64,000 nt of DNA, from assembly GCA_021613375.1 (NCBI GenBank), contig CM038705.1, forward strand, positions 10,740,711-10,804,710, written 5' to 3'. Position 1 is the first letter of the stretch; each line of letters opens with the position of its first letter. The notes beneath the pieces are model-generated. The model was not told the DNA's origin. It searched no databases and saw only the letters and a list, made by a program, of their open reading frames with translations. Below are positions 46,570 to 58,136 of this stretch, piece by piece. This stretch comes from Megaleporinus macrocephalus (Eukaryota > Chordata > Actinopteri > Characiformes > Anostomidae). A program made the translations under genes and the position numbers.

Positions 46570-47500
46570 GAAAAACATAATAAAAAACAACATACGTGAG
46601 GTTGTAAACAGTGCCTGTAATTACTGGAAGTCGCCTCGGGCTGTAAGGAAATTTCCAGACACATCAGCTAGGCAGGTAGTAGTACTACGTGTCATCTGTC
46701 TGCTTTCATAACACCACATGAGTCAGCTGACTTCAGCGCAGGTACTATCAGGTTCTCATCAGCTCAGATTCATCAAACAGACAGTGTTGCGATATCGGGG
46801 CCCTGATGTGCATATGCGCGTGCATTCCCAATAACAATGCGCGGCAGCACGGAAGTGACTAACCAACATTAGATTGGATTTGTTGTTCTCTCTGACCCAT
46901 GACGAAAGTTCAACCTCGTAACCTTTCGTTATGTAAAGCAAAACAACAGGCTGAAACCGGTTCTGTGTGTTGTTGTTTGTGCAGCACATCTGATATAGAT
47001 CTTCAATTAGAAACGCCATCTGACCTCTGTTTCCAAAGAGGTAGTTCAGCCAGAAAGCAGATCTACCTGCTTATTAATATTGAATATTGAGCGGCTTCAC
47101 ATGATTCACTGTGGAGGGCTTTGCTGAATCAAAGCTCTTTACAATGGTGGTGAATGGAACCAGGTGTCGCAATAGCTTTAACACAATATATTCATTATGG
47201 TTGGCCATTGTAACACCCTTCCATCTCCAGATTGTCCGGTCTGATTGTGGGATTTAGGCTTGTGTACAGCTTTCTGATCGGATGCATGGATTCTGTAAAA
47301 CAACAGATTTTATCCGTAATTTGTTCCCATAGAGAATGAATAGGATGGAGAACTGTATGCTAATCTACTAAACTTCTGCTCAACCAATAGGCACCGTTTC
47401 ACATACACTGACTCAAGTCAAACCCCCAACCACGACTGTGATGTTGGTTCAACCTGCACTCATTAGTTTATCGTTTTTTTCTATCCCTCCTTTTTCATCA
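46570..47500. other. Intronic DNA between duplication copies
   Basis: No gene recognised. A copy of the 'ggtggtgaatggaaccagg' repeat begins at about 47145, and a degraded unit of the 15880-16340 family lies at 47320-47470. Confidence 0.4.
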
Positions 47501-48557
47501 TAGAGTCCTATTAATTTTGGTCATACCCAAACCTCATGGTTTTATTTAACCTACAGCCTCCAAACTGCATGTTCTCTTTAAAGACAGGTCCCCAAACACT
47601 AATCCACAGACATACTGACCCACGCTTGTCTACCTATCATTCATTCATCCCTCGTTCCTCTTATAGGATCCCATTCATTTTTTATTAAACCCAAACATTA
47701 TGGTACAGTTCAACCTATAGCCACCAAACTGCCCGTACTCACTCAGGGCACACAGACATACCGACCCGCACTCTTCTATTTATCGTTTATGCTCAACTAC
47801 TGAACTAAAAATGCACCTCTCTAGTTTTCTTTACCATCCAAAACCACAAGCGAACCGTCCTTAAGTGAGTCTTCTGGGTTGGTATATGTTGTTTTTCATG
47901 CTTTATACACTACCAGTCAAACGTTTGGGCACACCTTACAGAATAATTATTATTTAAATTATAACTATAATAACATTTTAATCTTAATGTGTTAAAAGAC
48001 GAGGTTAAATATTGAAGCTGTGTATACAAATATTTCTAAACCAAACATTTTAGATTTAAATTAAAAATTGATGCATATACATATTTTTATAACACCCTAA
48101 AATAAAATAAGATCTCTTCAGTCCTGTTAGAACAGCAGCTCATGTGGCTCCTCATGAAACTGCTGTCTGGAATGTTAAACATATGTAAAACTGCATTTGT
48201 AAACATTTGCAGTCAGGCACATATTTACAAACACTATTTTTGTTAAAGTAAAAAAAAATATGCATTAAAATAATGATTTATGGTCTAAAATAAGATTTTA
48301 ATGAATACTTGGAACATTAAATAATGAAATAAACCCATTTCAATAGATACCAAAGAGATACCCAGCAAAACATACAACAACATAGGAAATTAATACTCAT
48401 GTTGTATTATGCATGTCCATTATGCATTAGAAGGCTTTTGCTTAGCGTGTGCATCAAACGGGTTAAGGAGAGTGACTAATTTTGTTCACAGGTACACAAC
48501 AAAGGGAGTGGCTTCATTTGAAGCTGAACAAAATTCAAAGGAAATCTATATATGAAT
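47501..48557 (+). repeat. Intronic duplication, copy 2
   Basis: Second copy of the 45391-46567 unit. At 47906-47926 it holds a 21-bp exact match to the satellite A monomer (TACACTACCAGTCAAACGTT plus one T), continuing GGGCACACCTTACAGA instead of the satellite's TAG. Confidence 0.85.
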
Positions 48558-48599
48558 ATTTTATAGTTTTGATGCCTTTACAATTATTCACTAATATTA

Positions 48600-49115
48600 T
48601 TAGTATTAAAATGGTACAAATTCTGTCCAATGAAAAACAAGTAGCTCCAAAATTGCAACTTTACAGGAGAGATGAAAAACATATTTTACTTTCAATGGAG
48701 GTCAGTGGAACCAGATTTTTTTCTGAGCTATTTTGGAGCAGTTCTATTTGTCCATTCACAATGAAATTTTAATACAATTTAAAATAATGCAGAAAATTCA
48801 AAATTAACAAAAATGGAAATACATGTTTTTCATTGGACAGCGATGAAATACAAAAACCCTCCAAAGGTGTGTCTAAACTTTTGACCAATAGTATAAGTTT
48901 TATATGTTTCTGATGGTCATAAAACTGTTGGGGGAAGAAACATATTGTTGCTGTCCAATAAAAAAGACAAGTATATCCAAAATTGCAACTTTACAGGAGA
49001 TACCAAAAACCTACTTTACTTTTAATGTAAGTCAATGGAACCAGAATTTTTTCCAAGCCGTTTTGGAGCACTCCTATTGGTCTATTCATCATGAAATTGT
49101 CACACTATGTAAAAG
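48600..49115 (+). repeat. Dispersed repeat F1, two tandem-like copies
   Basis: GTCCAATGAAAAACAAGTA or GTCCAATAAAAAAGACAAGTA, then CCAAAATTGCAACTTTACAGG and TGGAACCAGA(T/A)TTTTTTC, TTTTGGAGCA and GTCCATTCA/GTCTATTCA occur twice (about 48627 and 48953). These are the longest members of the family and define its order. Confidence 0.8.
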
Positions 49116-49705
49116 GCGATTGATGGGTTCAAATGATGTACAAAACTTAAAATCAACAAAAATGCAGATTCATTGGACATTATTGAATGATATTCGGGGA
49201 CTGTTTGTTCTAAAGTGCGCTGCGAGTATCTCTCCTCCATGTATGCCTTTAAAAAATTCATGTTTCCGATCAAAGTCTTTCAAAAACCGCAGTAAAACAA
49301 TGTCTCAGGCGTCAGGCAAATATTTATAACCATATTACGTGATAAACTTCTGTGAGGGAGCTTTAAAAGGCGGGAAGGCTCCAGGGGACAGAGTAAAATA
49401 TTCAAAATGTTTGTTTGATGAACTTGAGTGTTCTATTAAACAAAGCTTGACTGAAGAGTATAAATATGCTACTTTAAAAATAGCTGATCTTAAAAACTGC
49501 ATGGGCGTGGCTGATGAACCGCTTCATTGACAGCTTACTCTGCAACACACACCTCTCATACAGAGTTTAAAGTCAATGTCCAACAAACAAACAGACAGAC
49601 GGACAAACCAGCGTGCAAAGGAATGCATGAACAGATGTGCAGACAGATGGACAGACGAACAGGTGGATGAAGCAATGCACAGAGGAACAGACAAACAGAC
49701 ATGGA
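49116..49705. other. Intronic DNA with an imperfect ACAGACAG-type run
   Basis: No gene recognised. At 49580-49705 there is an imperfect run of CAGACAG/ACAGACGAAC words, similar in style to the minisatellite at 61.6 kb. Confidence 0.45.
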
Positions 49706-49706
49706 G

Positions 49707-50490
49707 ACTAGAGATGGACCGATCAGCGTTTTGAGGCCGATTCCGATCGCCGATCATGAGGGCGGGGCTATTAGACACGGCAGGGCTACATATTATTAGC
49801 ACAAGCAAGTCATGAAACAAGGTGGAAACTGGTTTATTACCATTTTTAAGGAGCTCATGTGACGATGCATAATATTTGTAACTAAATTAGAAGTTGGTCT
49901 ATGTGGGCGTAAACCGTTTGATACAGCTCCAGAAGAGCCACATCTGAAAAGTATTTCTACTAGGAACAGCAGGTGGAATATTAAGCGACAGAATACCACA
50001 GAACGTCATCTACAGTCGAGAAGAGCTGCTTATCTAGAACTATAAACTCAATCACTCTGGATGTGGTTCTTTTAGCTTTCTGGCTGTTTCTGCTGCTGTA
50101 CTGTTCTGCTGCTGTACTGTACGTATAAGATTAGTAGTGTTAAATCTAAATAAGTCTTTGTCTTAGTTCCTCCAAGAGAGACGCTGATGTTACTAATTTT
50201 ACAGATGTTATAAACTGTCCTGGATGAGTCTGAGTCACATACGGTAACAAACTGCCAGACGGACAGTTTCTGCACGTGAACGCTTAAACTGTTCTCGCTA
50301 AGTCGCTGCTTTAGTCACTCTGACGAAAATAAAACGGTATGTATTTCCACCTAGTGGTTCAGATAGGAACTGCAGGGAGCTGGCCGGAGGGGTTTCACGC
50401 AGAGCTCCTCTCCCTGGATGAAATACAGAAATTAGGCTCATTTGTTCACCGCCATCGATTGGGTCTCGAGATCGGCCAATCGGTACAAGA
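49707..50490. mobile_element. hAT-type element remnant, 'gatcggcc' subtermini
   Basis: GAGGCCGATTCCGATCGCCG followed by GGGCGGGGCTATTAGACACG is shared with 58195-58345 (GAGGCCGATTCCGATCG, GGGCGGGGCTATATGCCACG). The right side ends near CGAGATCGGCCAATCGG. This resembles the common fish repeat with repeated GATCGGCCGATC words. No transposase. Confidence 0.55.
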
Positions 50491-50606
50491 TTTTTAAATA
50501 GTTTATATCTAAAATAAATCTTGCAATTTCTGACATATATGACATACAATTATGTATGAAATGGAAAACAAACATCACCAGAAACCCTACTTTCTATTCA
50601 AGATTA

Positions 50607-53502
50607 CTGAACGTTTTAGAGCAATACCAGTTAAAAGTTTTTTAAAGTACGCTCTAAAACGTTTGAGTGGTAGTGTACTAAAACATTTAGCTGGTAGTGT
50701 ATTAAAACATTTGACTGGTAGTGTATCTAAAACGTTTGACTGGTAGTGTTCTAAAACGTTTAGCTGGTAGTGTATTAAAACATTTGACTGGTAGTGTATC
50801 TAAAACGTTTGACTGGTAGTGTTCTAAAACATTTAGCTGGTAGTGTATTAAAACATTTGACTGGTAGTGTATCTAAAACGTTTGACTGGTAGTGTACTAA
50901 AACATTTAGCTGGTAGTGTATTAAAACATTTGACTGGTAGTGTATCTAAAACGTTTGACTGGTAGTGTATCTAAAACGTTTGACTGGTAGTGTACTAAAA
51001 CATTTAGCTGGTAGTGTATTAAAACGTTTGACTGGTAGTGTATCTAAAACGTTTGACTGGTAGTGTTCTAAAACGTTTGACTGGTAGTGTATCTAAAGCG
51101 TTTGTCTGGTAGTGTATCTAAAACGTTTGGCTGGTAGTGTATCTAAAACGTTTGACTGGTAGTGTATCTAAAACGTTTGACTGGTAGTGTATCTAAAACG
51201 TTTGGCTGGTAGTGTATCTAAAACGTTTGACTGGTAGTGTACTAAAACGTTTGGCTGGTAGTGTATCTAAAACGTTTGGCTGGTAGTGTATCTAAAACGT
51301 TTGACTGGTAGTGTATCTAAAACGTTTGTCTGGTAGTGTATCTAAAACGTTTGACTGGTAGTGTATCTAAAACGTTTGGCTGGTAGTGTATCTAAAACGT
51401 TTGACTGGTAGTGTTCTAAAACGTTTGACTGGTAGTGTATCTAAAGCGTTTGTCTGGTAGTGTATCTAAAACGTTTGGCTGGTAGTGTATCTAAAACGTT
51501 TGACTGGTAGTGTATCTAAAACGTTTGGCTGGTAGTGTATCTAAAACGTTTGACTGGTAGTGTTCTAAAACGTTTGACTGGTAGTGTATCTAAAGCGTTT
51601 ATCTGGTAGTGTATCTAAAACGTTTGGCTGGTAGTGTATCTAAAACGTTTGACTGGTAGTGTATCTAAAACGTTTGGCTGGTAGTGTATCTAAAACGTTT
51701 GACTGGTAGTGTACTAAAACGTTTGGCTGGTAGTGTATCTAAAACGTTTGGCTGGTAGTGTATCTAAAACGTTTGGCTGGTAGTGTACTAAAACGTTTGA
51801 CTGGTAGTGTACTAAAACGTTTGGCTGGTAGTGTATCTAAAACGTTTGGCTGGTAGTGTATCTAAAACGTTTGGCTGGTAGTGTACTAAACGTTTGTCTG
51901 GTAGTGTATCTAAAACGTTTGTCTGGTAGTGTTCTAAAACGTTTGGCTGGTAGTGTATCTAAAACGTTTGGCTGGTAGTGTATCTAAAACGTTTGGCTGG
52001 TAGTGTACTAAAACATTTGGCTGGTAGTGTATCTAAAACGTTTGACTGGTAGTGTACTAAAACGTTTGGCTGGTAGTGTATCTAAAACATTTGGCTGGTA
52101 GTGTATCTAAAACGTTTGGCTGGTAGTGTGTCTAAAACGTTTGGCTGGTAGTGTACTAAAACATTTGGCTGGTAGTGTATCTAAAACGTTTGTCTGGTAG
52201 TGTACTAAAACGTTTGGCTGGTAGTGATCTAAAATGTTTGACTGGTAGTGTACTAAAACGTTTGTTTGGTAGTGTATCTAAAACGTTTGTCTGGTAGTGT
52301 ACTAAAACATTTGGCTGGTAGTGATCTAAAACGTTTGACTGGTAGTGTACTAAAGCGTTTGACTGGTAGTGTACTAAAACATTTGGCTGGTAGTGTATCT
52401 AAAACGTTTGTCTGGTAGTGTACTAAAACGTTTGACTGGTAGTGTATCTAAAACGTTTGTCTGGTAGTGTACTAAAACGTTTGGCTGGTAGTGTATCTAA
52501 AACGTTTGTCTGGTAGTGTATCTAAAACGTTTGTCTGGTAGTGTACTAAAACGTTTGACTGGTAGTGTATCTAAAACGTTTGTCTGGTAGTGTACTAAAA
52601 CGTTTGGCTGGTAGTGTATCTAAAACGTTTGACTGGTAGTGTATCTAAAACGTTTGTCTGGTAGTGTACTAAAACGTTTGGCTGGTAGTGTATCTAAAAC
52701 GTTTGTCTGGTAGTGTACTAAAACGTTTGGCTGGTAGTGTATCTAAAACATTTGGCTGGTAGTGTATCTAAAACGTTTGTCTGGTAGTGTACTAAAACGT
52801 TTGGCTGGTAGTGATCTAAAATGTTTGACTGGTAGTGTACTAAAACGTTTGTTTGGTAGTGTATCTAAAACGTTTGTCTGGTAGTGTACTAAAACATTTG
52901 GCTGGTAGTGATCTAAAACGTTTGACTGGTAGTGTACTAAAACGTTTGACTGGTAGTGTATCTAAAATGTTTGACTGGTAGTGTACTAAAACGTTTGTTT
53001 GGTAGTGTATCTAAAACGTTTGTCTGGTAGTGTACTAAAACATTTGGCTGGTAGTGATCTAAAACGTTTGACTGGTAGTGTACTAAAGCGTTTGACTGGT
53101 AGTGTACTAAAACGTTTGGCTGGTAGTGTATCTAAAACGTTTGTCTGGTAGTGTATCTAAAACGTTTGTCTGGTAGTGTATCTAAAACGTTTGACTGGTA
53201 GTGTACTAAAACGTTTGGCTGGTAGTGTATCTAAAACGTTTGACTGGTAGTGTATCTAAAACGTTTGACTGGTAGTGTATCTAAAACGTTTGACTGGTAG
53301 TGTATCTAAAACGTTTGTCTGGTAGTGTATCTAAAACGTTTGACTGGTAGTGTATCTAAAACGTTTGACTGGTAGTGTATCTAAAGAGTTTGACTGGTAG
53401 TGTTATAAAACGTTTGGCTGGTAGTGTATCTAAAACGTTTGTCTGGTAGTGTATCTAAAACGTTTGACTGGTAGTGTATCTAAAACGTTTGGCTGGTAGT
53501 GT
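50607..53502 (-). repeat. Satellite array B, 24/25-bp unit, about 118 copies, inverted
   Basis: Plus-strand units GTGTATCTAAAACG/TTTGACTGGTA (25 bp) and GTGTACTAAAACG/TTTGGCTGGTA (24 bp): the reverse complement of the array A monomer. The first unit (50607-50633) is in the forward orientation, then the array flips through a short linker. Variants cluster in blocks, implying recent local amplification. Apparent open frames are artefacts. Confidence 0.95.
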
Positions 53503-53519
53503 ATATGCATGATCGCTGT

Positions 53520-53690
53520 CTAAAGAAAAACATGTATCTCCATTAATTTTTTTATATCATTTGAACGCAGCAGCTGTCATTGCATTCATGCAATTCTGGT
53601 TCCTTTGACCTACATTAAAAGTAAAGTAAATTTTTTGCCTCTACTATAACGTTGTAGATACTTGCTTTTCTTTGGACAGCCAAGATATGT
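53520..53690 (-). repeat. Dispersed repeat F1, copy beside satellite B
   Basis: AGAAAAACATGTATCTCC, GGTTCCTTTGACCTACATT and GATACTTGCTTTTC match F1 in reverse orientation, as on the right side of satellite A. Confidence 0.6.
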
Positions 53691-53749
53691 AAATGATCTC
53701 TGTTCTGATTAGCTGCCTTGTTTTGGGCCTCATCCAAAAGTATGTCTGT

Positions 53750-54125
53750 GTGTAACAACAGGGGGTGAGGAGCAGAAGAGGAGACGGAGGAAAAAGCAGG
53801 ATAAACGGGGCGGACGCAGATCAAAGTTTTTAAAAATTCAGCACAAAAACAAACAAGAAATATAAAGAAACTGGAAAACACGGGAAACTCTAGAACCAAA
53901 AACCACAGTAACATCCACAGAAACCACAGAAAACAAACCACAAGACAAGGAGCAAAACAGAGGCAGTATATACACAGGATAACCAGAGGGAACAAGAAAC
54001 ACCTGAGAACAATAGGCGGGGTCACAGATGGAAAACAGGGGGCGGAGACGAGGAAGCACATGACCGAAACAAACAGAACCACATGGTTAAAAATGTAAAC
54101 ACACGCACATGGGACAGACAAGGGA
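53750..54125 (-). mobile_element. Possible LTR-like fragment
   Basis: On the minus strand the order is GTTTCGGTCATGTGC, TCTCCGCCCCCTG, a TATA-like GTGTATATACTGCCTCTG and TCCTTGTCTTGTGG. This texture (GC-box then TATA then pyrimidine-rich) resembles solo LTRs of fish Gypsy-type elements. No direct terminal repeats, primer-binding site or coding were found, so it is tentative. Confidence 0.3.
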
Positions 54126-54129
54126 ACGT

Positions 54130-55195
54130 AAACAAAGAGACGTGTTCAGACATTCTGACTGTGTCTTCAACATGAGGTGGTTTTATGAAGGAGGACTGAT
54201 CGACGTGTGAAGTGGGAAGAACTTAAACTGGAGCTCCCTGTGGCTTCTGCCCCCCTTGTAACAGTGGTGGGACTGTCAAAAACTGAGAAACAGGGAGGAG
54301 AGGTGGTGGAGGTGGGTATTGTGAGAAGGATGAGTGAATTAAGGCTAAGGGAAGGACATATATAAGGCCCTAGATTGGAAGATCTTCTTAAAACTTTAGA
54401 TATTTAACAATTCAATTTAACTCTGAATAAAATAGAAACATAAATGTGGCCTGTGCAAAGGTTATGGCAGAAGAATAGCATATAAAAATCTGTAGAGGAC
54501 ATGTTCACTTATTTTTATTAAGAAAATAAGAAAACACTATATGGCAATTCAAAGCGTGATGGTTTCCTGGCTGTGTTTTTTTAATTGATCTTGTTAAAAA
54601 TAGGCCCTTTAAACAACACCAGCCAGTCATCAGCGAGTACTCAGTTATGAGGCCTTTGGCTCTGCTGTGATTGCTGTCCTTTCCTCTGTGGCCTCTCTGA
54701 AAACTGACACTCCAATCAGCATTACAAGAAGAGCAAGAGGTCCAGTTTCACGTATTGGAAATCTTTGAGCGGGTCCAACCCCGAAATGACCAAAATACAT
54801 CATTCGTAACACAATACACACTCAAAATCGGCAGCTCTTTATCTCTTATTTTCATTAAAGGCTCAATCAGGATGTTTTCAGAGCTGAGTTTCATGTAAAC
54901 CGATCAATGTCATGCTGAAAGTTTCTGTTGGTTTCTGGTTGCATGCATTAGTTACTGTTGGTAATTACTCCTCACCAACTGACTCCTCCTTAACTGACTC
55001 ACAACTTAAACCAAGAACCAGGAGGAAAAACAAAACTGATTTAAGGAAAGCCAACCCACATGCCAAAGATTCATGAATTCCAATACTATGTGTATAAATC
55101 TGTACATTACATACATTATTATTCCTTCGCCACTCACGGAGGCTCATTAGATTCAATACATCACAATACGTTAGCAGGACGGAAGTGAAGCGCTG
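54130..55195. other. Intronic DNA, no gene seen
   Basis: No recognised element or credible frame. Confidence 0.4.
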
Positions 55196-55199
55196 CCGA

Positions 55200-55303
55200 A
55201 AACAACCTCAGTACAGACCAGAATGCATTTCATGCTGGTTTAAGCTGGTATAGTGCAGGTCTGATACAAGTCTGTTGCTGGTTTAGCTGGCTATCTAGCA
55301 TGG
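55200..55303 (+). repeat. Dispersed 'gctggt' repeat, second copy
   Basis: CATGCTGGTTTAAGCTGG and GTTGCTGGTTTAGCTGGC, of the same style as 5180-5335. Confidence 0.5.
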
Positions 55304-55311
55304 TCATATTT

Positions 55312-55850
55312 ACATTGACATTTACATTTATGGCATTTAGCAGACGCTCTTATCCAGAGCGACTTACAAAAGTGCTTAGTGTTCAGTTAGAGTATGAATC
55401 TCTATCTAGTACAAACAGGTTTAAGTCCAAACTACTCTTAAACTCAAACACTGCCATAAACACAGGGCCAGTGCTGATACCTAGAAAAAAGACTGGAACA
55501 CCTACAGAGAAGAGAACAAATACAAGACTACATACAGTACAAGTGCAGTACTTAGCCAGTGTTCATAGAAGATCAAGTGCAATTACAGTTTATACCAGTA
55601 CTTTAGTATATTAGTGATTATAAGTGCTTTATAAAGAGATGGGTCTTCAGTCTGCGTTTGAAGACCCTGAGAGAGTTCGCTGTTCGGACAGCCAGTGGAA
55701 GTTCGTTCCACCATCTGGGTGCCAGGACAGAGAAGCGTTTTGTTGCGTGTCTTCCATGAATCTTGAGTGATGGTGGGTCAAGCCGAGCCGTACTTGAAGC
55801 GCGAAGGGCTGGAGGTGCGGTTCGACTTTTGACCATTGCCATAAGGTAAT
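55312..55850 (-). pseudogene. 5'-truncated LINE (reverse transcriptase C-terminus and 3' tail)
   Basis: The minus-strand frame 55842-55618 includes KRFSVLAPRWWNELPLAVRT, then ANSLRVFKRRLKTHLF and a stop: the conserved C-terminal segment of L2/CR1/Rex1-type LINE polyproteins. The 3' UTR runs to a tail with AGTCGCTCTGGATAAGAGCG, TCTGCTAAATGCCATAAATG and short TGTAAATG units. It is the same family as 17845-18205, and has lost everything upstream. Confidence 0.88.
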
Positions 55851-55859
55851 TGGTTGATC

Positions 55860-55975
55860 CCAGCTTTCAAAACACAACATATCGTGAAAAAATTCTGGAC
55901 CATTTTGAAGCATTTCTATTGGTCCACTCCTCATGCAATTTTCACCCAATGTAAAACATGTTATGAAATAACTTA
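55860..55975 (+). repeat. Dispersed repeat F1, fragment
   Basis: GAAGCATTTCTATTGGTCCA and TGCAATTTTCACCC are the distal part of F1. Confidence 0.55.
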
Positions 55976-57440
55976 AGTTTGGGAGAAGGACCACGCCCAA
56001 ACTCCTCCTTTCCATCAATACACGCTCTTTATAGACCACTCCTCTGCCCTCACCTATTCGGGATGAAATTCGCACCCCACCACCTCCCCAGCTCCTCCAT
56101 CTCTTTCAAAATCGTACTCACTTATCCCCTGGCAAAAAGAGGGGGGGGATCTGGCTTCAAAACCTAGCAGCAGAAGCTACTCAGAAGTTTCTCAGATTTC
56201 CCCTTCCTTGCCCTGCAAAATTCTGGCAAAACAACTTAGAACGATTGGCTGCCAGTTAGTATAGCCAATATAGTAGCTCAAGTTGTAGTGCTTTAAAAAT
56301 CCCAAGTCTTTAAAACTGGATTAGCTGCTGCACTGCCTAGCTAGCTCTACATACTTATTTGTGTAAGCACTCAGTTCAATCTCCAAATCGTTTTTCTATA
56401 AGGAGAGACTCGTCTTCTAAAGCCATGTGGAATCTGACAGATTGTTACATTTACTTTTGTACACGAAACATGACTAACACCAACTTTCAAGCCATGCTGG
56501 TGTTAGCTGCTCTATGCTAGCCTGGTACTGGGTTAGCCAGTCACCAACACTCGATCAACAATGACCAGATGTTACTTAGGTGGTGGACCACAAGACAAGA
56601 GAGACTCTGGAGTCAGAAACTGACCATTGATACAAGACTATAGGATAATTAGCACAAAGCATGCAACAGCAAATGCAGTCCCTATCAGTACGAAGCACAG
56701 TGGAGCTTTTAGGCAGTGCCTTCTAATAAACTGGACAGTAATGTATCCAGTGGTCTGCTGTCCTTGCAGGAATCAAATCCAAGAAGGAGACCCACAACCA
56801 ACAACCAACAGACCCACATCTCCCCCAGAAGTCCCAACAAGCGATTAGCCTGCTAACCACAATCACAGTCAAAACGTTGCTATTGTTTTTGTGCTAGTGG
56901 CCTAGACTTTCTTGCCATTGAGTTGACTCAATGTGATGGAGCAGAACACGAGTGCCTGTCAGGCTAAGGGGCTACAGGGGGGCTAGCACTGTCAGCGCTA
57001 ATCACAGCTAATGCTGGTGCGACATTCTCATCGGCGCTACTCATCAGCCCTACGCATCAGCGCTACGGCAAGTTTAGCATCGGTTCACACCTTGTTTAGG
57101 CTGTGTCGTTGCCCTTTAGCCTGCTGTTGTCGTTACGTGATAAAGCTGCTAACAGTCATTAGTAGTGGGTTGCGCAACTGCCAACATGGCGTATGATGCA
57201 GTTTATTTGAAATCTGTTTATGTCAAGCCTACAGTGTCGTTCATGGGCATATATAAAGGCTACATGCTTATTTTTAGAGGCCCATTTTCTTCAGTGCCCT
57301 TAAACCTTGCACATGTTTAAATGCAACCCAACTTGAGCCAACCAGAGCCGACATATCCCACAACAATTTCAAGCAGGAAACAGACTAAGCTCAACAGAAT
57401 TCTGTCCAAACTGATGTAAGCAGGCCCTTTATTACCCAAA
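55976..57440. other. Intronic DNA, no gene seen
   Basis: Contains a G9 run at 56141 and a short 'gctggt' repeat at about 56485-56545. Open frames (60-73 codons) are unsupported. Confidence 0.4.
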
Positions 57441-57443
57441 GTA

Positions 57444-57446
<3 letters not shown>

Positions 57447-57500
<54 letters not shown>
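57447..57500. repeat. (TA)n microsatellite
   Basis: About 26 TA units. Confidence 0.95.
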
Positions 57501-57504
<4 letters not shown>

Positions 57505-57559
57505 GGGTACAATTTCCATAATGCACTGTTCTCAGGCTGTGCAGTGCTGATCTGTCCTT

Positions 57560-57715
57560 TATCTTCCGCTTTATCCCACTAGTCGGGGTCACGGAGGGGC
57601 TGGAGCCAATCTCAGCGTCATCGGGCGAAGGCAGGGTACACCATGGACAGGTCATCAGTCCATCGCATGGCCAACACACACACTCACAACCGATCAACCT
57701 AACATGCATGTGTTT
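57560..57715 (-). mobile_element. V-SINE-type SINE, 3' part
   Basis: The minus strand reads ACATGCATGTTAGGTTGATC, GCGATGGACTGATGACCTGT, CCATGGTGTACCCTGCCTTC and GGCTCCAGCCCCTCCGTGAC. This is the distal body of a V-SINE-related element (ATGGACTGGCGACCTGTCCAGGG type). The tRNA head is missing. Confidence 0.85.
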
Positions 57716-58136
57716 AATGCTAAGGTTTAGGTTATTTCTTGTATTCTGAAGTCTAAACAAGTGAATGGTGGAACTTCCACCCATGCCAATTTTCATCTAT
57801 TCTTGAGCTGCCCTGCACCTGTGAAGACCACTTCAAACGCTTCAGCTTGCATTTCTTTACAGTGGATTTTGTATTATTTTTACTTTATAGTGTGGAATCA
57901 TCCTGTTGTCTTTTTTAGCTTCAGTGTCACATTTGCTACTGGAATTAGTTCATAATCAATTGAATGCATTCGTCCTTCTGTTGGTAAGATGGTTTTCTGT
58001 GCTCAACAGCTTGCAAAGTGTTCCTTTTATCCTCATTTCAGTGGTCAGTTCCACATTTACTTCAACAGTCTGCAGCACTTGTTTCCGAAATGCTTATCTG
58101 GCCTATTTGTTTTGGGTACTTGGGTACAGATGCTGA

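Noticed and set aside
53615..54121. 168-codon minus-strand frame rich in Val, Phe and Cys
   Set aside because: It lies in DNA with LTR-like texture and has no recognisable domain.
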